From Alectoria sarmentosa (taxonomy: Eukaryota > Ascomycota > Lecanoromycetes > Lecanorales > Parmeliaceae): DNA of 64,000 nucleotides. Each line of letters starts with the position of its first letter. The first letter of the stretch is position 1. The stretch spans positions 1-64,000 of the forward strand of contig WOGZ01000184.1 in assembly GCA_009733775.1 (NCBI GenBank), in the 5' to 3' direction. Shown one piece after another: positions 42,401 through 52,972 of this stretch. The notes under the pieces are model-generated. The model saw only the letters and a list, made by a program, of their open reading frames with translations, made no database searches and was not told where the DNA came from. A program made the position numbers and the translations under genes.

Positions 42401-43306
42401 CTCGCTTCCTCGGTATCTTAGCGTCTAAATTAGCTCCCGCGATTCATGCAACAGGGGCCGACGCTCGGATCCGAGCTGTGGGGAAAAACAAAACAATCCC
42501 ATGCCATCTAGAACACGATGTCGAATGCAAACAGATGTGTGAAATGGCATAGAACTCGGGAAAGCAAACACTGAGGAGGCTCATCAAAATGCTGCCAAGA
42601 AATAGGTCCCCGCGATCCCCAACGGCATGGACAGTACGCAACCCTGCAAAGGTGAGGCACCGTGGGCGCAAGCTAGAGACATGCCCGTCATGCAGTCCAT
42701 GCAGCGCGATTAAAGAGATCCGAAACTTGATCCAAAACGCATATAGACATGAATTCGGAAGCGAAAACAATAGCCTGTGTTATCTTACTGAGCGCAATGC
42801 GGCACTTGATAAGTGTGAGAGACATTGATACCCAAAATTGTCGGGGACGCCGACAAGTCAAGGTTCAGTATGTAGCAAAGAAGAGGACGAACCAACACGT
42901 ATCAGCGTGAGATTCAGATGGAGAGCTTACCTTCGGTAGCATGATGCCTGTATCGATCCGCCCTCCCATCTCCTAATCGTGACATCCAAGAGCCAGCATG
43001 GTTATCGTCCTGGGGCCTATCTCTTATCTCCATCGCAGTACCCAAAGCCTCACGGGGCAAGCTTGCAGCGTATGAGCCGATAGTAAATGGTCCTTGGGAG
43101 AGCGGCCGCGGCGGCTCTTGTCGAGATTCATCGCGCTCATTCCTGCGCGGAAGGAAGGGGTCGTTGTTCAGACTTGGCTGCAGTCGGTGTGCAGGTGCTT
43201 GTAGAGTATAGGGAGGAGGCGGAATGGGAGCTTGTCGAGGATCGCGTGCGCTCGACTGTGACAGCGGTCGAGCGAAAAGGTTTTGTGAGATATTTCGGGG
43301 ATCCAT
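39483..43306 (-). CDS. rxt3: Rxt3-like subunit of the Rpd3L histone deacetylase complex, four exons
   Basis: Predicted 1,033-residue nuclear protein. Exons on minus are 43306-42931, 42371-42249, 42133-40450 and 40401-39483, in phase. The conserved Rxt3 domain is in the last exon: VSFDSKLTYTSSPFTIPRC, CTMTIRIPRFYL, then VWGTDVYSDDTDPLAAAIH and GWIRGDWGD. Rxt3 is a component of the large Rpd3 deacetylase complex and represses transcription. The first 700 residues are disordered, with poly-proline runs near exon 3's start and a Gln/Arg/Glu-rich coiled-coil-like stretch (EARRQALAKQEEDNK, SRQEQLERQRRLEQE). Two histidine-rich tracts occur, one split by the last intron and one of ten consecutive His just after it. 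The first intron, about 560 bases, is long for this organism; a further exon could hide in it. Confidence 0.85.
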
Positions 43307-43972
43307 TTTCGACTTGAAAAAGTGGAAAAGGTGGGGGCGCTTTGGATGTGGTCAGTTGGTTTTGATATTTTTGTATGGATGAAGAGAGCAGTTTCAAGAA
43401 GTGGCTACTGCATAGCTTTGGATGTTCGAGTCAGAGGAAGGGAAGGAGTTGTGGCGGTGGAGTTTGCAGAAGCGAAAAGGAGGTGTAGGTTGGCAGAGCA
43501 GCAATGATGCCAGCCAGCGATCTCAGTGAAATGTGGAATCAGCTTTGCAAGCGCCAAATCGAGCGTGACGGTTTCCGTAAAGGTTAAATCTGACCCCTGT
43601 TGCATCGTCATTTCCCGCCCAATCCCTGCACATGCAGCTTGCAGCTTGCATTTGGCAGCTTAGCTTCGAGAATAATACGCTGTACTTTAGGTAGGTACTT
43701 TACATTCTTCTTCTTCTTCTTCTTCATCACCATTCACCACCAAATACTTCTGGTCAACAGTATGGCCATCAAGTGAATTGCATCATACCTCGTCAATGAA
43801 ATTCAAGTTGTCCCTCTTCTCAGGGTAAATTGTACCTACAGAAGTCTTACGGTCGAGCCGAGTACTCGAGAGCGCATTCTACGCTTGGCGATCAAGGCAC
43901 AAGGCACGTGGCCCATGAATCCTCGACTAGACATGGGCGACTTCACCAAGGGCTTCCTTTGCTGTCGGTAAT
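43307..43972. promoter_or_regulatory. Bidirectional promoter region of rxt3 and cln3
   Basis: 666 bases between the divergent starts of rxt3 and the Cln3 gene. Contains a (TTC)6-type tract at about 43708-43726 and TTAGGTAGGTAC just before it. No gene is supported within it. Confidence 0.5.
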
Positions 43973-45592
43973 ATGCTTCCTCTGCCCGGCTCGCCAGCAT
44001 CATCTTGGGCAATGTACAGAGCCCGACTTGCCGCCGTGTTCAGGGGCGCTGATCCCCGTGTCTGTACAGCGTTCTGGCTCTTCGGTAACTCCGTTCCCCA
44101 ATCCTGGAGAGTAGTGAACCGCTCGAGTCTGATGTCTGTCCTCTTAGGTCTTATCAACAATGTCCTCTATGTCATCATCCTCTCCGCCGCCCTGGATCTC
44201 GTCGGTCCATCTGTACCCAAGGGCGTCGTGCTCCTCTGCGATGTCATACCCTCCTTCCTCATGAAACTATGCGCGCCCTACTTCATCTACGCAATACCAT
44301 ACCCAGTCAGAGTCATTTTGTTCTCGGCATTGTCCGCCGTGGGTATGCTCCTCATAGCGCTTACACCACCATACGTGGATGGAGGTACCATCACAACCAA
44401 GATGGCAGGGGTCGTGCTGGCTTCTATGAGCAGTGGTGGGGGTGAACTAAGCTTTATAAGTCTGACGCACTTCTACGGCCCCTTCAGTTTGGCATCTTGG
44501 GGGAGCGGGACCGGCGGTGCTGGGCTCATTGGTGCTGGGGCATATGCGCTAGCCACCACAACCGTGGGGCTGAGTAGCAAGAACACGATCTTTGCGTCGG
44601 CCTTTCTCCCGGTCATTATGCTCGTTAGCTTCTTCATTATCCTCCCAAGGAAGCCAATGACCCGGCAAGCAGCTACAACTTTGAGCAGAACGGAAGCCTT
44701 GCGTGTTACCGAAGACGAAGTGGATGAAGGTTCCGATCCTCGCGAGGTTCTGGAAGAGGAAGGACTGCTTTCGCAATCGTCAAGTTTCAGCGGCTCGAAA
44801 CCCTTCACAAAGTTCAAAAGTCAATCCTGGGGAGCAGTATTTCTGCAGAATCTGCGGCGCTCGCGCTCTTTGTTCTTTCCTTAGTATGGTCTCCTTTCCC
44901 GTCAACTTGTCAATCTCTGTCACTGATCTCCCACAGTATGCTGCCACTTCTCCTGGTGTACATCGCCGAATATACCATAAATCAAGGGGTTGCGCCCACT
45001 CTTCTCTTCCCCTTGCCAGACAGTCCATTCAAACACTACCGTGCCTTCTACCCAACGTACAACGCTATATACCAGTACGTACCCTTTTGGACACCTTTTT
45101 TCCCCTTTTGGACCAAACTTTGAATCTTGAGACATGTCTCAAAATGTCTAATCTGTAGACATTTTCCAAGGCTCAATAAATCCCCTCAAATAGGCAATTC
45201 TGACTCGGAAATTATAATCCAGATCCGGCGTCTTCATCTCTCGTTCCTCAACCCCTTTCCTTCGCATACACAACCTCTATCTACCATCCCTACTACAGTG
45301 CGTGAACCTAGCTATTCTAATACTACAAGCATTGTTCGGCTTTATACCTACCGTTTGGATCGTTTTCGCAATCGTGTTTTGGGAGGGTCTGCTTGGTGGT
45401 GCGGTCTATGTAAACACTTTTGCGGAGATCAGCGATAGAGTTGCTAAAGATGAGCGCGAGTTCTCTTTAGGTGCGGTCACGGTCAGTGATAGCGGTGGTG
45501 TCTGCATAGCTGGCTTCATTGGCATGGCGTTGGAAGTGGGGTTGTGTAGCTGGCAGATTAGCCATGGGAAGGACTGGTGTCGACAGCTTTGA
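43973..45592 (+). CDS. btn1: Cln3/Btn1 (battenin) vacuolar membrane protein, four exons
   Basis: Predicted 451-residue polytopic membrane protein of the Cln3/battenin family, which acts in the vacuolar or lysosomal membrane and affects luminal pH and basic amino acid balance. Exons 43973-44084, 44148-44883, 44937-45074 and 45223-45592 are in phase. Family signatures are clear: FWLFGLINNVLYVIILSAAL spans the first junction, GGELSFISLTHFYG follows in the middle, then a polar loop with an acidic stretch (DEVDEGSDPREVLEEEG). YIAEYTINQGVAPTLLFP comes next; NAIYQSGVFISRSS is restored at the last junction. Finally FWEGLLGGAVYVNTFAEISD. Length and helix pattern match full-length fungal homologues. 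It diverges from rxt3 and converges with the aminotransferase gene (78 bases between stops). Confidence 0.9.
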
Positions 45593-45670
45593 TGTGTGAC
45601 GGTGATGTTGCAATATGTATAAGCGAATCTATCAAGTCATATATCTCGTCAATTTTAGTATTATTGATCG

Positions 45671-47203
45671 TCATCGCCCTGTAGGCGCCATTTCTTGCTG
45701 GCCCTTCGTCCCGTCCACTTGTTCATGCGGATTCAAAGCAACATCCATTGCCTGCTCCAGTATTGCCAGCCCCTCTTCAATCTCCTCGTTGCTGATGATC
45801 AGCGGCGGCACAAATCTCAAAGTGTTAGTTCCGCAAGTGATGATCAGCAGCCCTCGCTCCCTCGCCGCAGTGACAATAGGGGTCGGATCTTGCGTCAACT
45901 GCAACCCCAAAATCAACCCTCGCCCCCTAACCTCCTTTACGGCTTCTGGAAAACGCCTCTGCAACCTCTCAAATCCCTTCCGAAACACTTGCTCCTTTTC
46001 CACAACACCCTGCTGCAGTCCTGGCTCGGATAGTCTCGAGAAGATGTAGTGTGCCGATCGACACGCCAACGGGTTCCCACCGAATGTCGTGCCGTGATCG
46101 CCAGTCACGACGCACTCGGCCACTTTCTCCGTCACCATTGTTGCCCCTATTGGAAATCCGTTCCCTAGAGCTTTTGCGGTGGTGAGGATATCAGGGTGTG
46201 CGGATTCTGGGAGGTTCTGATGCGCCCATAGTTGCCCTGTGCGCGAGAGACCGCACTGGATTTCGTCGTAGATGAGCACGGCGCCTACTTCATTGCAGCG
46301 ATCTCGTAAAGCTTGGAGAAAGGAGGGTGTGGCTACGTTGACGCCGCCTTCGCCTTGGATGGGCTCGATGATTACGCCACAAGTCTTTTCTGTGATGAGG
46401 TCTTTGATGCTGGCTTCGTCGTTGTAGGTGCCGTATCCGAAGCCTGGGATCATCGGGCCGAAGGGTTTCTGGTATTTCGGATTCGGCGTAGCTGATAGAC
46501 TACCCATTGTTCGCCCGTGGAAGGAGTTGTTGAAGCTGACGATTTCGTGTTTGGAGCCGGAGGGCTGACGTATCTTGCCCACTTTCCTGGCAAATTTTAT
46601 AGCTGCTTCGTTGGCTTCGGAGCCGGAGTTGCAGATGAAAACTTTACTGGCGTCAGACATGGAGCCTGAAGCGCGGGTTCTCTGAACCATGAGTTGCGAA
46701 AGGGCGCCAGTCCAGGGGTTGTGGTAGAGGTTTGAGGTGTGTATGAGTGTCCGTGCTTGCTGTCCGATCAGCTTTGCCATCTCAGGGTCGCAGTGGCCCA
46801 ATGCATTGACGGCTATTCCGGCGGTAAAGTCGAGGTATTTGCGGTTCTCGATGTCCCAGAGGTAGCAGCCTTCGCCTCTGACCATCATGGGTGGGGGGCG
46901 CACGTACGTCGCGACCATGTATTGCGAGTGCTCGCCGACGATTGCGGCGGTTTGGGAGTCCCTGGGTGGGTCAGGGTTCGGGAGGGAGACTTCGTACTGT
47001 GAGCTTGTTAGTAAATGTTTCTGAACTGGGCTTGAGCTTTGGGCAGGTACAGAGAAGTCGGTTTTTGTCCCTTCCGATTGACTCTCAATCGGGACGGCCA
47101 TCGCGGAGGCATTGCGTCTCGAGAGGACTGGCTCGTGTACGGAAGCGCGAGCGATGCTACTGTAAACGGCTACTGAGCGCCGGACGGCGAGACGCGATGC
47201 CAT
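45671..47203 (-). CDS. ARG8: Mitochondrial acetylornithine aminotransferase, two exons
   Basis: Predicted 492-residue PLP enzyme that converts N-acetylglutamate semialdehyde and glutamate to N-acetylornithine and 2-oxoglutarate, in mitochondrial arginine biosynthesis. Class III aminotransferase motifs: NSGSEANEAAIKFAR, FHGRTMGSLSAT, VIIEPIQGEGGVN, LIYDEIQCGLSRTG, and TTAKALGNGFPIGA, where the PLP-binding lysine is residue 326; then GDHGTTFGGNPLA. The N terminus (MASRLAVRRSVAVYSSIARA) is a typical mitochondrial presequence. A 54-base intron at 47050-46997, with the branch site TACTAAC and a CACAG acceptor, leaves the frame open when unspliced and would otherwise be translated as 18 extra residues. 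Exons are 47203-47051 and 46996-45671. The start is shared in a 273-base divergent region with sdh8. Confidence 0.92.
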   Translation of the reverse strand: MASRLAVRRSVAVYSSIARASVHEPVLSRRNASAMAVPIESQSEGTKTDFSVPAQSSSPVQKHLLTSSQYEVSLPNPDPPRDSQTAAIVGEHSQYMVATYVRPPPMMVRGEGCYLWDIENRKYLDFTAGIAVNALGHCDPEMAKLIGQQARTLIHTSNLYHNPWTGALSQLMVQRTRASGSMSDASKVFICNSGSEANEAAIKFARKVGKIRQPSGSKHEIVSFNNSFHGRTMGSLSATPNPKYQKPFGPMIPGFGYGTYNDEASIKDLITEKTCGVIIEPIQGEGGVNVATPSFLQALRDRCNEVGAVLIYDEIQCGLSRTGQLWAHQNLPESAHPDILTTAKALGNGFPIGATMVTEKVAECVVTGDHGTTFGGNPLACRSAHYIFSRLSEPGLQQGVVEKEQVFRKGFERLQRRFPEAVKEVRGRGLILGLQLTQDPTPIVTAARERGLLIITCGTNTLRFVPPLIISNEEIEEGLAILEQAMDVALNPHEQVDGTKGQQEMAPTGR

Positions 47204-47476
47204 GACAGAATGTGTGTCGATGAGTCAAGACATCAGTGGGACGAAGGAGAAGATTTTTTCCTGAAGGCGTTGTTAGAGGACACCGAAAAGTCACAGGGCT
47301 GAAGTGGGATTTGTTGTTATCGATAAGAAGAAGAAGCTAGCAATCTTGGCGCGCCAAGCGTCATCTTGCAGACGAATGACCGCCCCTCCAAACTATTTTT
47401 CATGGCACATACCTAAGCCCTATTTGTTATGCAATCGTACACAAAATTTTGCCCAAATCTGACGAAACTGAGAGTA
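47204..47476. promoter_or_regulatory. Shared divergent promoter of ARG8 and sdh8
   Basis: Only 273 bases separate the two start codons, so both promoters must lie here. It contains the palindrome TTGGCGCGCCAA at about 47347-47358. Both products are mitochondrial proteins, so coordinated expression is plausible but not shown. Confidence 0.55.
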
Positions 47477-47980
47477 ATGCAGTACCCTCACCCATTTGCC
47501 TTTCGGTCCCAGCTCATCGGACGTCTCTTCTCATCCAGCACCCATGCTCGCGCCGCCCCTCCGTTCGCCTCGGGCCCAGCACCACCACGTCTACCCAAAG
47601 AGGATCAAGAATTGTATGAGGAACTACAACGCTCCTCGACGGGGGCATTTAGTACACCGAAGCCCACAGTCGTCATTAACCAATCCCCGGCCTCAGTTTC
47701 AGATGCTTCCAAACGATCGAGGCTACAGATAAATCAGTCGCCACATACAAAACCAGCAACAGAACCCTCGACGGAACAGAAGATTGAGAACATCAATGCG
47801 AAGGTAGAGGCAAGGGGTAACGGGGAGGAACTTCACCCGGATGTGAGACGAGGGGCTCGGCCCGAATTCGAAGGAGAGAGAAACCCAAAGACTGGTGAGA
47901 CGGGGGGACCGAAGAATGAGCCGCTGAGATGGGGAGGAGGGGTGGATTGGAGTTACAATGGCAGGGTGACGGACTTTTGA
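47477..47980 (+). CDS. sdh8: Succinate dehydrogenase assembly factor 4 (Sdh8/SDHAF4)
   Basis: Predicted 167-residue mitochondrial protein that binds the flavinylated catalytic subunit of succinate dehydrogenase and protects it before complex II assembly. The diagnostic C-terminal domain is complete: HPDVRRGARPEFEGERNPKT, GETGGPKNEPLRWGGG and DWSYNGRVTDF at the very end. The N terminus (PFAFRSQLIGRLFSSSTHAR) is rich in R and S, like a matrix-targeting presequence. The middle is polar and variable. The start at 47477 is chosen because it begins the presequence; an in-frame upstream start at 47429 is possible. Single exon. Confidence 0.88.
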   Translation: MQYPHPFAFRSQLIGRLFSSSTHARAAPPFASGPAPPRLPKEDQELYEELQRSSTGAFSTPKPTVVINQSPASVSDASKRSRLQINQSPHTKPATEPSTEQKIENINAKVEARGNGEELHPDVRRGARPEFEGERNPKTGETGGPKNEPLRWGGGVDWSYNGRVTDF

Positions 47981-48421
47981 CTCAGAACTTTTCTACGTAC
48001 ACGGCGTTTGGCATATGCGGATTATTGCAATCATATGGTTCCGGGGTTCCAGCGAGTATACTGAGCAGAGATTCGCAAACAGAATGATGTTCATTTGAGA
48101 CCATTGATTTGGCAAAGCAGGTGTTCTATGATCATCAGTATCAGGTTCGACGGGAATGTAGAGTCCTTCACACTGTGTAGGCAATCTCATAGATCAAATG
48201 TGTAGGCTGAACTGTAATATCTACGATCCCAGACTGAGCAGCAATGGAATAGTAGTGTTGATATTGACTCGCCATTGAACGGATCGTCAATTGCTTGCCT
48301 CAAAGGGGCGACAAAAATTGATAGTTGCGCGAATAAACTTTGATGTTTGAGTCGTTCTTACACGAAGTCTACCTATACAGATTTGCCCCCAATTTTCACG
48401 CTCTTCATCCTCCATTGCGCC
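47981..48421. other. Intergenic region upstream of tryptophan synthase
   Basis: 440 bases; no gene. Probably contains the TRP5 promoter. Confidence 0.6.
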
Positions 48422-50809
48422 ATGGAGCACATCAAAGAAACCTTTGCGCAATGCAAGAGGGAAAAGCGCTCAGCGCTGGTCACGTACGTGACTGCAGGCT
48501 ATCCTACAGCTGACGAGACGGTGGACATACTGCTAGGGATGGAAGCAGGAGGGGCTGGTAAGTATCAGCGCACTGGAAGAAAGGCCAATTGTTTAAGCAT
48601 GTCGCAGATCTCATCGAACTCGGCCTTCCTTTCACAGATCCCATTGCCGATGGTCCTACAATACAAAAGTCAAATACCCAGGCGTTAAAGAATGGTATTA
48701 CGGTCGAGTCGACGCTTGAGACGGTGAGAAAGGCAAGAAGAAAAGGACTGCGGGCACCAGTACTGTTTATGGGCTACTACAATCCTCTGCTAAGCTATGG
48801 CGAGGAGCGAATATTGAAGGATGCGAAAGAGGCGGGGGTCAATGGCTTCATTGTGGTTGACTTGCCACCAGAGGAGGCCATTAGATTTAGGAACTTTTGC
48901 ACCAAAGGAGGGTGAGCTCTGGCTTCCATTGCCTCGGACTGGGTCTTACTGACATGGGTCACTCTTAGTTTATCATATATTCCGCTCATTGCGCCAGCAA
49001 CCTCGGAAGAACGCATGAAGCTATTATGCAAGATCGCAGACTCCTTCATATACGTCGTCTCACGAATGGGTGTGACTGGTGCTACGGGCAAACTTAGCAC
49101 AGGCATTGAAGAGCTTGTTGATCGCGTTCACAAATATTCGAACAATGTACCTGCGGCCGTTGGATTCGGTGTCAGTACAAGACAGCACTTTCTGGACGTG
49201 GGAGCAGTAGCTGAGGGCGTGGTTATTGGGAGTCAGATTGTTACGACACTAGCAAATGCTCCCGCTGGTCAGGGTGCTCAAAAAGTGGAGGAATACTGTT
49301 CTGAGATCACTGGTCGAAAAGTTGGGAAGCATACGGTCACAAATGGAGTCAAAAAGACAATGGAGGCGGAAAGACCATACGCCAATGGAAATCAGAAAAT
49401 GGAAAACGGTCACGGGGACAGCGAGGAGCTAGTACATGTAGACGAGGTCATTAAGCCGGGACAGAATGGCAGTGGACCCGGCTTAGCGACCCAACTCGAA
49501 GCTCTAAACACAGATGATGGCGATAACGCAGCTATTCCATCACGGTTTGGCGAATTTGGCGGCCAGTACGTGCCCGAGTCGCTGATGGACTGCCTAGCAG
49601 AACTCGAAGAAGGCTTTAACAAGGCCAGGGATGATCCAAAATTCTGGGAAGAATATCGCTCATACTATCCATATATTGGCCGACCTGGCCAGCTCCACCT
49701 CGCCGAGAGACTGACAGCCCATGCGGGCGGTGCGAATATCTGGCTCAAACGAGAAGATTTGAACCACACTGGAAGTCACAAGATCAACAACGCACTCGGC
49801 CAGATCCTGGTGGCCAGAAGACTAGGCAAGACTGAAATCATTGCCGAAACCGGAGCTGGTCAGCACGGAGTCGCGACCGCTACCGTATGTGCCAAATTTG
49901 GCATGAAATGCACCATCTATATGGGCGCGGAAGATGTCCGGAGACAGGCATTGAATGTGTTCCGGATAAAATTGCTCGGCGCCAAGGTCGTGGCGGTCGA
50001 AGCTGGGGCAATGACGCTCCGCGATGCAGTCAATGAGGCAATGCGAGCTTGGGTCGTCGATCTCTCAACGACTCACTACATCATCGGCTCGGCCATCGGA
50101 CCTCACCCCTTCCCTACTATCGTTCGCACTTTCCAATCAGTCATCGGTAACGAGACGAAAGAGCAGATGCTGAAATTGAAAGGGAAGCTTCCAGACGCGC
50201 TCGTTGCATGCGTAGGTGGCGGAAGCAATGCAGCTGGCATGTTCTACCCTTTTGCAGATGACCCAAGTGTGAAGCTTCTCGGCGTCGAAGCTGGAGGAGA
50301 CGGTCTGGACACGGACAGGCACAGCGCGACTTTGACGGGAGGCAGCAAGGGCGTCTTACACGGCGTGAGAACCTACGTTCTGCAAAACAAGCACGGCCAG
50401 ATCTCCGAGACCCATTCCGTCTCCGCGGGCCTCGACTACCCAGGCGTCGGCCCCGAGCTGAGCTCCTGGAAAGACAACGAAAGGGCGAAATTCATCGCCG
50501 CCACCGACGCCGAGGCCTTTGTCGGATTCAAACTCTTGTCGGAACTCGAAGGCATCATCCCCGCGCTGGAGACGGCGCATGCGGTCTGGGGTGCCGTGGA
50601 GTTGGCCAAGGAGATGGGAAAGGGCAAGGATATCGTGGTTTGTTTGAGCGGGAGGGGTGACAAGGACGTGCAGAGTGTGGCGGATGAGTTGCCCACGATT
50701 GGGCCGGCGATTGGCTGGGATTTGAGATGTAGGTGATGAATTTTCTGGTTTTAACCCAATTTTTGTCTTTTGTTGTTTGCGATGGGGATGCTGACGGGAT
50801 GCAGTTTGA
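48422..50809 (+). CDS. TRP5: Bifunctional tryptophan synthase (alpha-beta fusion), four exons
   Basis: Predicted 734-residue cytosolic enzyme carrying out the last two steps of tryptophan synthesis: indole-glycerol phosphate to indole (alpha half) and indole plus serine to tryptophan (beta half). Exons 48422-48557, 48608-48911, 48969-50728 and 50805-50809. The alpha domain has TYVTAGYPT, LIELGLPFTDPIADGPTIQ with the catalytic Glu, and GFIVVDLPPEE with the catalytic Asp. A linker rich in G, N and E of about 60 residues follows. The beta domain has GGQYVPESL, HTGSHKINNALGQ with the PLP lysine at 418, AETGAGQHGVATATV, and GGGSNAAGMF. The last exon is inferred: a GTAGGT donor at 50729 and a GCAG acceptor at 50804 change the end from WDLRCR to the usual WDLRF with a five-base exon. 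Alpha-beta order is the fungal one. Confidence 0.93.
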
Positions 50810-51670
50810 GCATGGGTTGTGACGTCTAGGGAACGCTGTGGGCCGCCTGGGTGGAAGACTAGAGTGAGAAAGTTCGTTGAGGGAAAAAAAGGGGGGTGGG
50901 GGGCGCAGTTTTGAAGACTGCAGGTAGGGCACGAGTGAGAAGTTGAGGGATTTGCATATAGACGGATAGACGAAAAGCGCTTCATTGCCAAGTGACACTC
51001 TTCCCGTATCGATGAAGTTTGAGCCATTCCCATATGTCACAATCTGTAAACGCATTCGAAAGAGGGAATTGATGGCCGCGCGGGATCGCAACTGACTTTT
51101 CGAATTTGCTTTCCCAACCTCGCCCGTCTACTCGTAGAGCACATTAAGTGGAGGCCAAGAAAGAACCCCAGGAATTCGATAGCACGCTGGGGACGGGGGC
51201 GCACTGGCACGTCATGAGCGATACTGGTACGCTTCTCTCGTTGGCAGCTGGATTGGGGCAAGGAAGGGGAAGGTGCATCGTGAGCGGCAAGAATAAGTAA
51301 AGGGGAGGAGGGAGGCAAGGCACTGAGGTTGTGTCCTCGGTCGGGGAAGGCGGGAAAGAATGATGGTTTCGGAGTGGTCACTGCGAGCATGTGTGGGCTC
51401 CTTGCCATATGGGTGTTCTTGGTTCGGTTTCTATGAATACGATCTGTGTACAGTGCGCAAAGGCTGGATCTGGTTAGTGTAGCGAGAAATGAGTTGAGTG
51501 CGTGGTATGATTCCCCCCCCCTCTGTTTTGTTTCTTTCATCCCTTTACCGTGGTGTGTATTGCCTTGACGCATATATTCTTCCACTCCAGTCTCAAACGT
51601 GCCATCATAACTCCGCATCACTGCATGCATGGAAAGAGTGTACTTCCGTTTCCCCTGCCGGATCCTCTGT
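50810..51670. other. Intergenic region between convergent TRP5 and F-box-like gene
   Basis: About 0.86 kb. A minus-strand frame of 197 codons (51037-51630) lacks any recognised motif, reads as Ser/Pro/Arg-rich low complexity and is not called. Confidence 0.55.
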
Positions 51671-52972
51671 TCAAGCCGCGTTCAACACGATGAACGCGTC
51701 GCGGATCTGCCTCTCGGTCCAAATGTCCGGCGCCAGGATTCGAAAATCGGCCGGCATCCGGTGCGCGAAAGGGATCAAGCGGCGCACTATATAGACCCCT
51801 AGGTACAGCCCGTCGGGATCGTAGGCCTCGGTGAAGTCGAGGGTCAGGTGCTGGAGGTTCAGCATGGCGATGCGGTCGAATTTGTCCTGCCAGGTATGGA
51901 TGAGCGAGCACTGTATTTCGTCGTAGCGTTGCACGTCTTTTGTGCTTCGTTGGGCGATTTGTAGTGTTTGGACTTCATCGGGAGCTGTGGTGGTAAAGGG
52001 GCTGACACGGCTAGGGTTTGCGTTGGGGACTGCGCTCTCTTTGGCGAGGTGTCGCCATTCTGATAGATAGGGCGTGTCCGCGTTGCTGAAGCTGAGCTCT
52101 ATGGATTGGATTTGTAGGGCGGTTTTGTTGGGGGTCTGAAGAGAGAATTCGGTGGTGGTCTCGTTGTAAGGCTTCTCGGTCATGAATCGCATCGTCTTGT
52201 TGAGAGGCCCTTTGCTGACCACCCAGGTGTTCTTGACCCAGTACTGTTCGTGGAATTTGCGGTAGAGTTCTTTGTCCAAGGCTAGGAAGATGTTCATGAT
52301 GGGAGGGTCTTTGTGCGGACGGACTCTTCGCGGACCAAAGGCTTCTTGGAAAACCATGTTCATGATCATCTGGCAGATTTCTGCGGGTATACGCATCATT
52401 TGTTCTTGTAATTCTTTGCACACTGAAGCAGCGAGATAGGCACTGTCCCCAGAACTAGCTTTGAATTGATGGCCCAGCGACTTGTATCTCGAGATGAGAG
52501 GCGCTTTGGATGTTCCATAAGGACATTGGAGCTGGGAACTCGCTACAGCGTTTGAGGATGTGTATTTGGAGTTGGGAGGTGCCCGAGCGGCTCGGTCCGT
52601 ACGTTCGACGGCGAGGACTTCCGGTGGGTTTACTCTTGAGCCATGACTTGACAGATTGTGTTCAGATCTGAAAAGAGCTCGTAATTTGTTCGTGTTCTCG
52701 AGGCCGATGGGTCCACGGCCGGGCTCGCGAAGGTGTCCTGCTGGACGGCTATTGAGTGTGACCACCCGTCCTCGATTTCGTTCCAGGCGTGTCCGTTTCT
52801 CTACCCTTAAATCACGATCCGAGCTTTGAAAGGTTAAAGCCCGTTGCCAATCATTTTGGAGGGAGCCGATGGAATTTTGGGGGACATAAGGTGCAGTCTG
52901 GTCCAGAAGACATCCGTAGGCATCGTTATACACTCCGTTCGAGCTTGCCTGATGCGTCTGAGACGAAGACAT
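51671..52972 (-). CDS. F-box-like fungal protein, unidentified
   Basis: Predicted 433-residue protein, single exon. The first 190 residues are polar and probably disordered. A segment near residue 190 reads MRIPAEICQMIMNMVFQEAF, which fits the first helix of the fungal F-box-like group (LP-E-I/L plus hydrophobic pattern). It is followed by an NIFLALDKELYRKFHEQYW region, similar in place to the LLxVSRxIYxEA element of that group. The C-terminal half has a WRHLAKESA segment and LNLQHLTLDFTEAYDPDGLY, which recalls the usual statement of a core strand-loop in these proteins. Function unknown. It resembles in layout the gene at 12289-13494 but is not obviously a close paralogue. Confidence 0.55.
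   Translation of the reverse strand: MSSSQTHQASSNGVYNDAYGCLLDQTAPYVPQNSIGSLQNDWQRALTFQSSDRDLRVEKRTRLERNRGRVVTLNSRPAGHLREPGRGPIGLENTNKLRALFRSEHNLSSHGSRVNPPEVLAVERTDRAARAPPNSKYTSSNAVASSQLQCPYGTSKAPLISRYKSLGHQFKASSGDSAYLAASVCKELQEQMMRIPAEICQMIMNMVFQEAFGPRRVRPHKDPPIMNIFLALDKELYRKFHEQYWVKNTWVVSKGPLNKTMRFMTEKPYNETTTEFSLQTPNKTALQIQSIELSFSNADTPYLSEWRHLAKESAVPNANPSRVSPFTTTAPDEVQTLQIAQRSTKDVQRYDEIQCSLIHTWQDKFDRIAMLNLQHLTLDFTEAYDPDGLYLGVYIVRRLIPFAHRMPADFRILAPDIWTERQIRDAFIVLNAA

Noticed and set aside
51037..51630. 197-codon minus frame
   Set aside because: Ser/Pro/Arg-rich without motifs, lying in the downstream region of TRP5.
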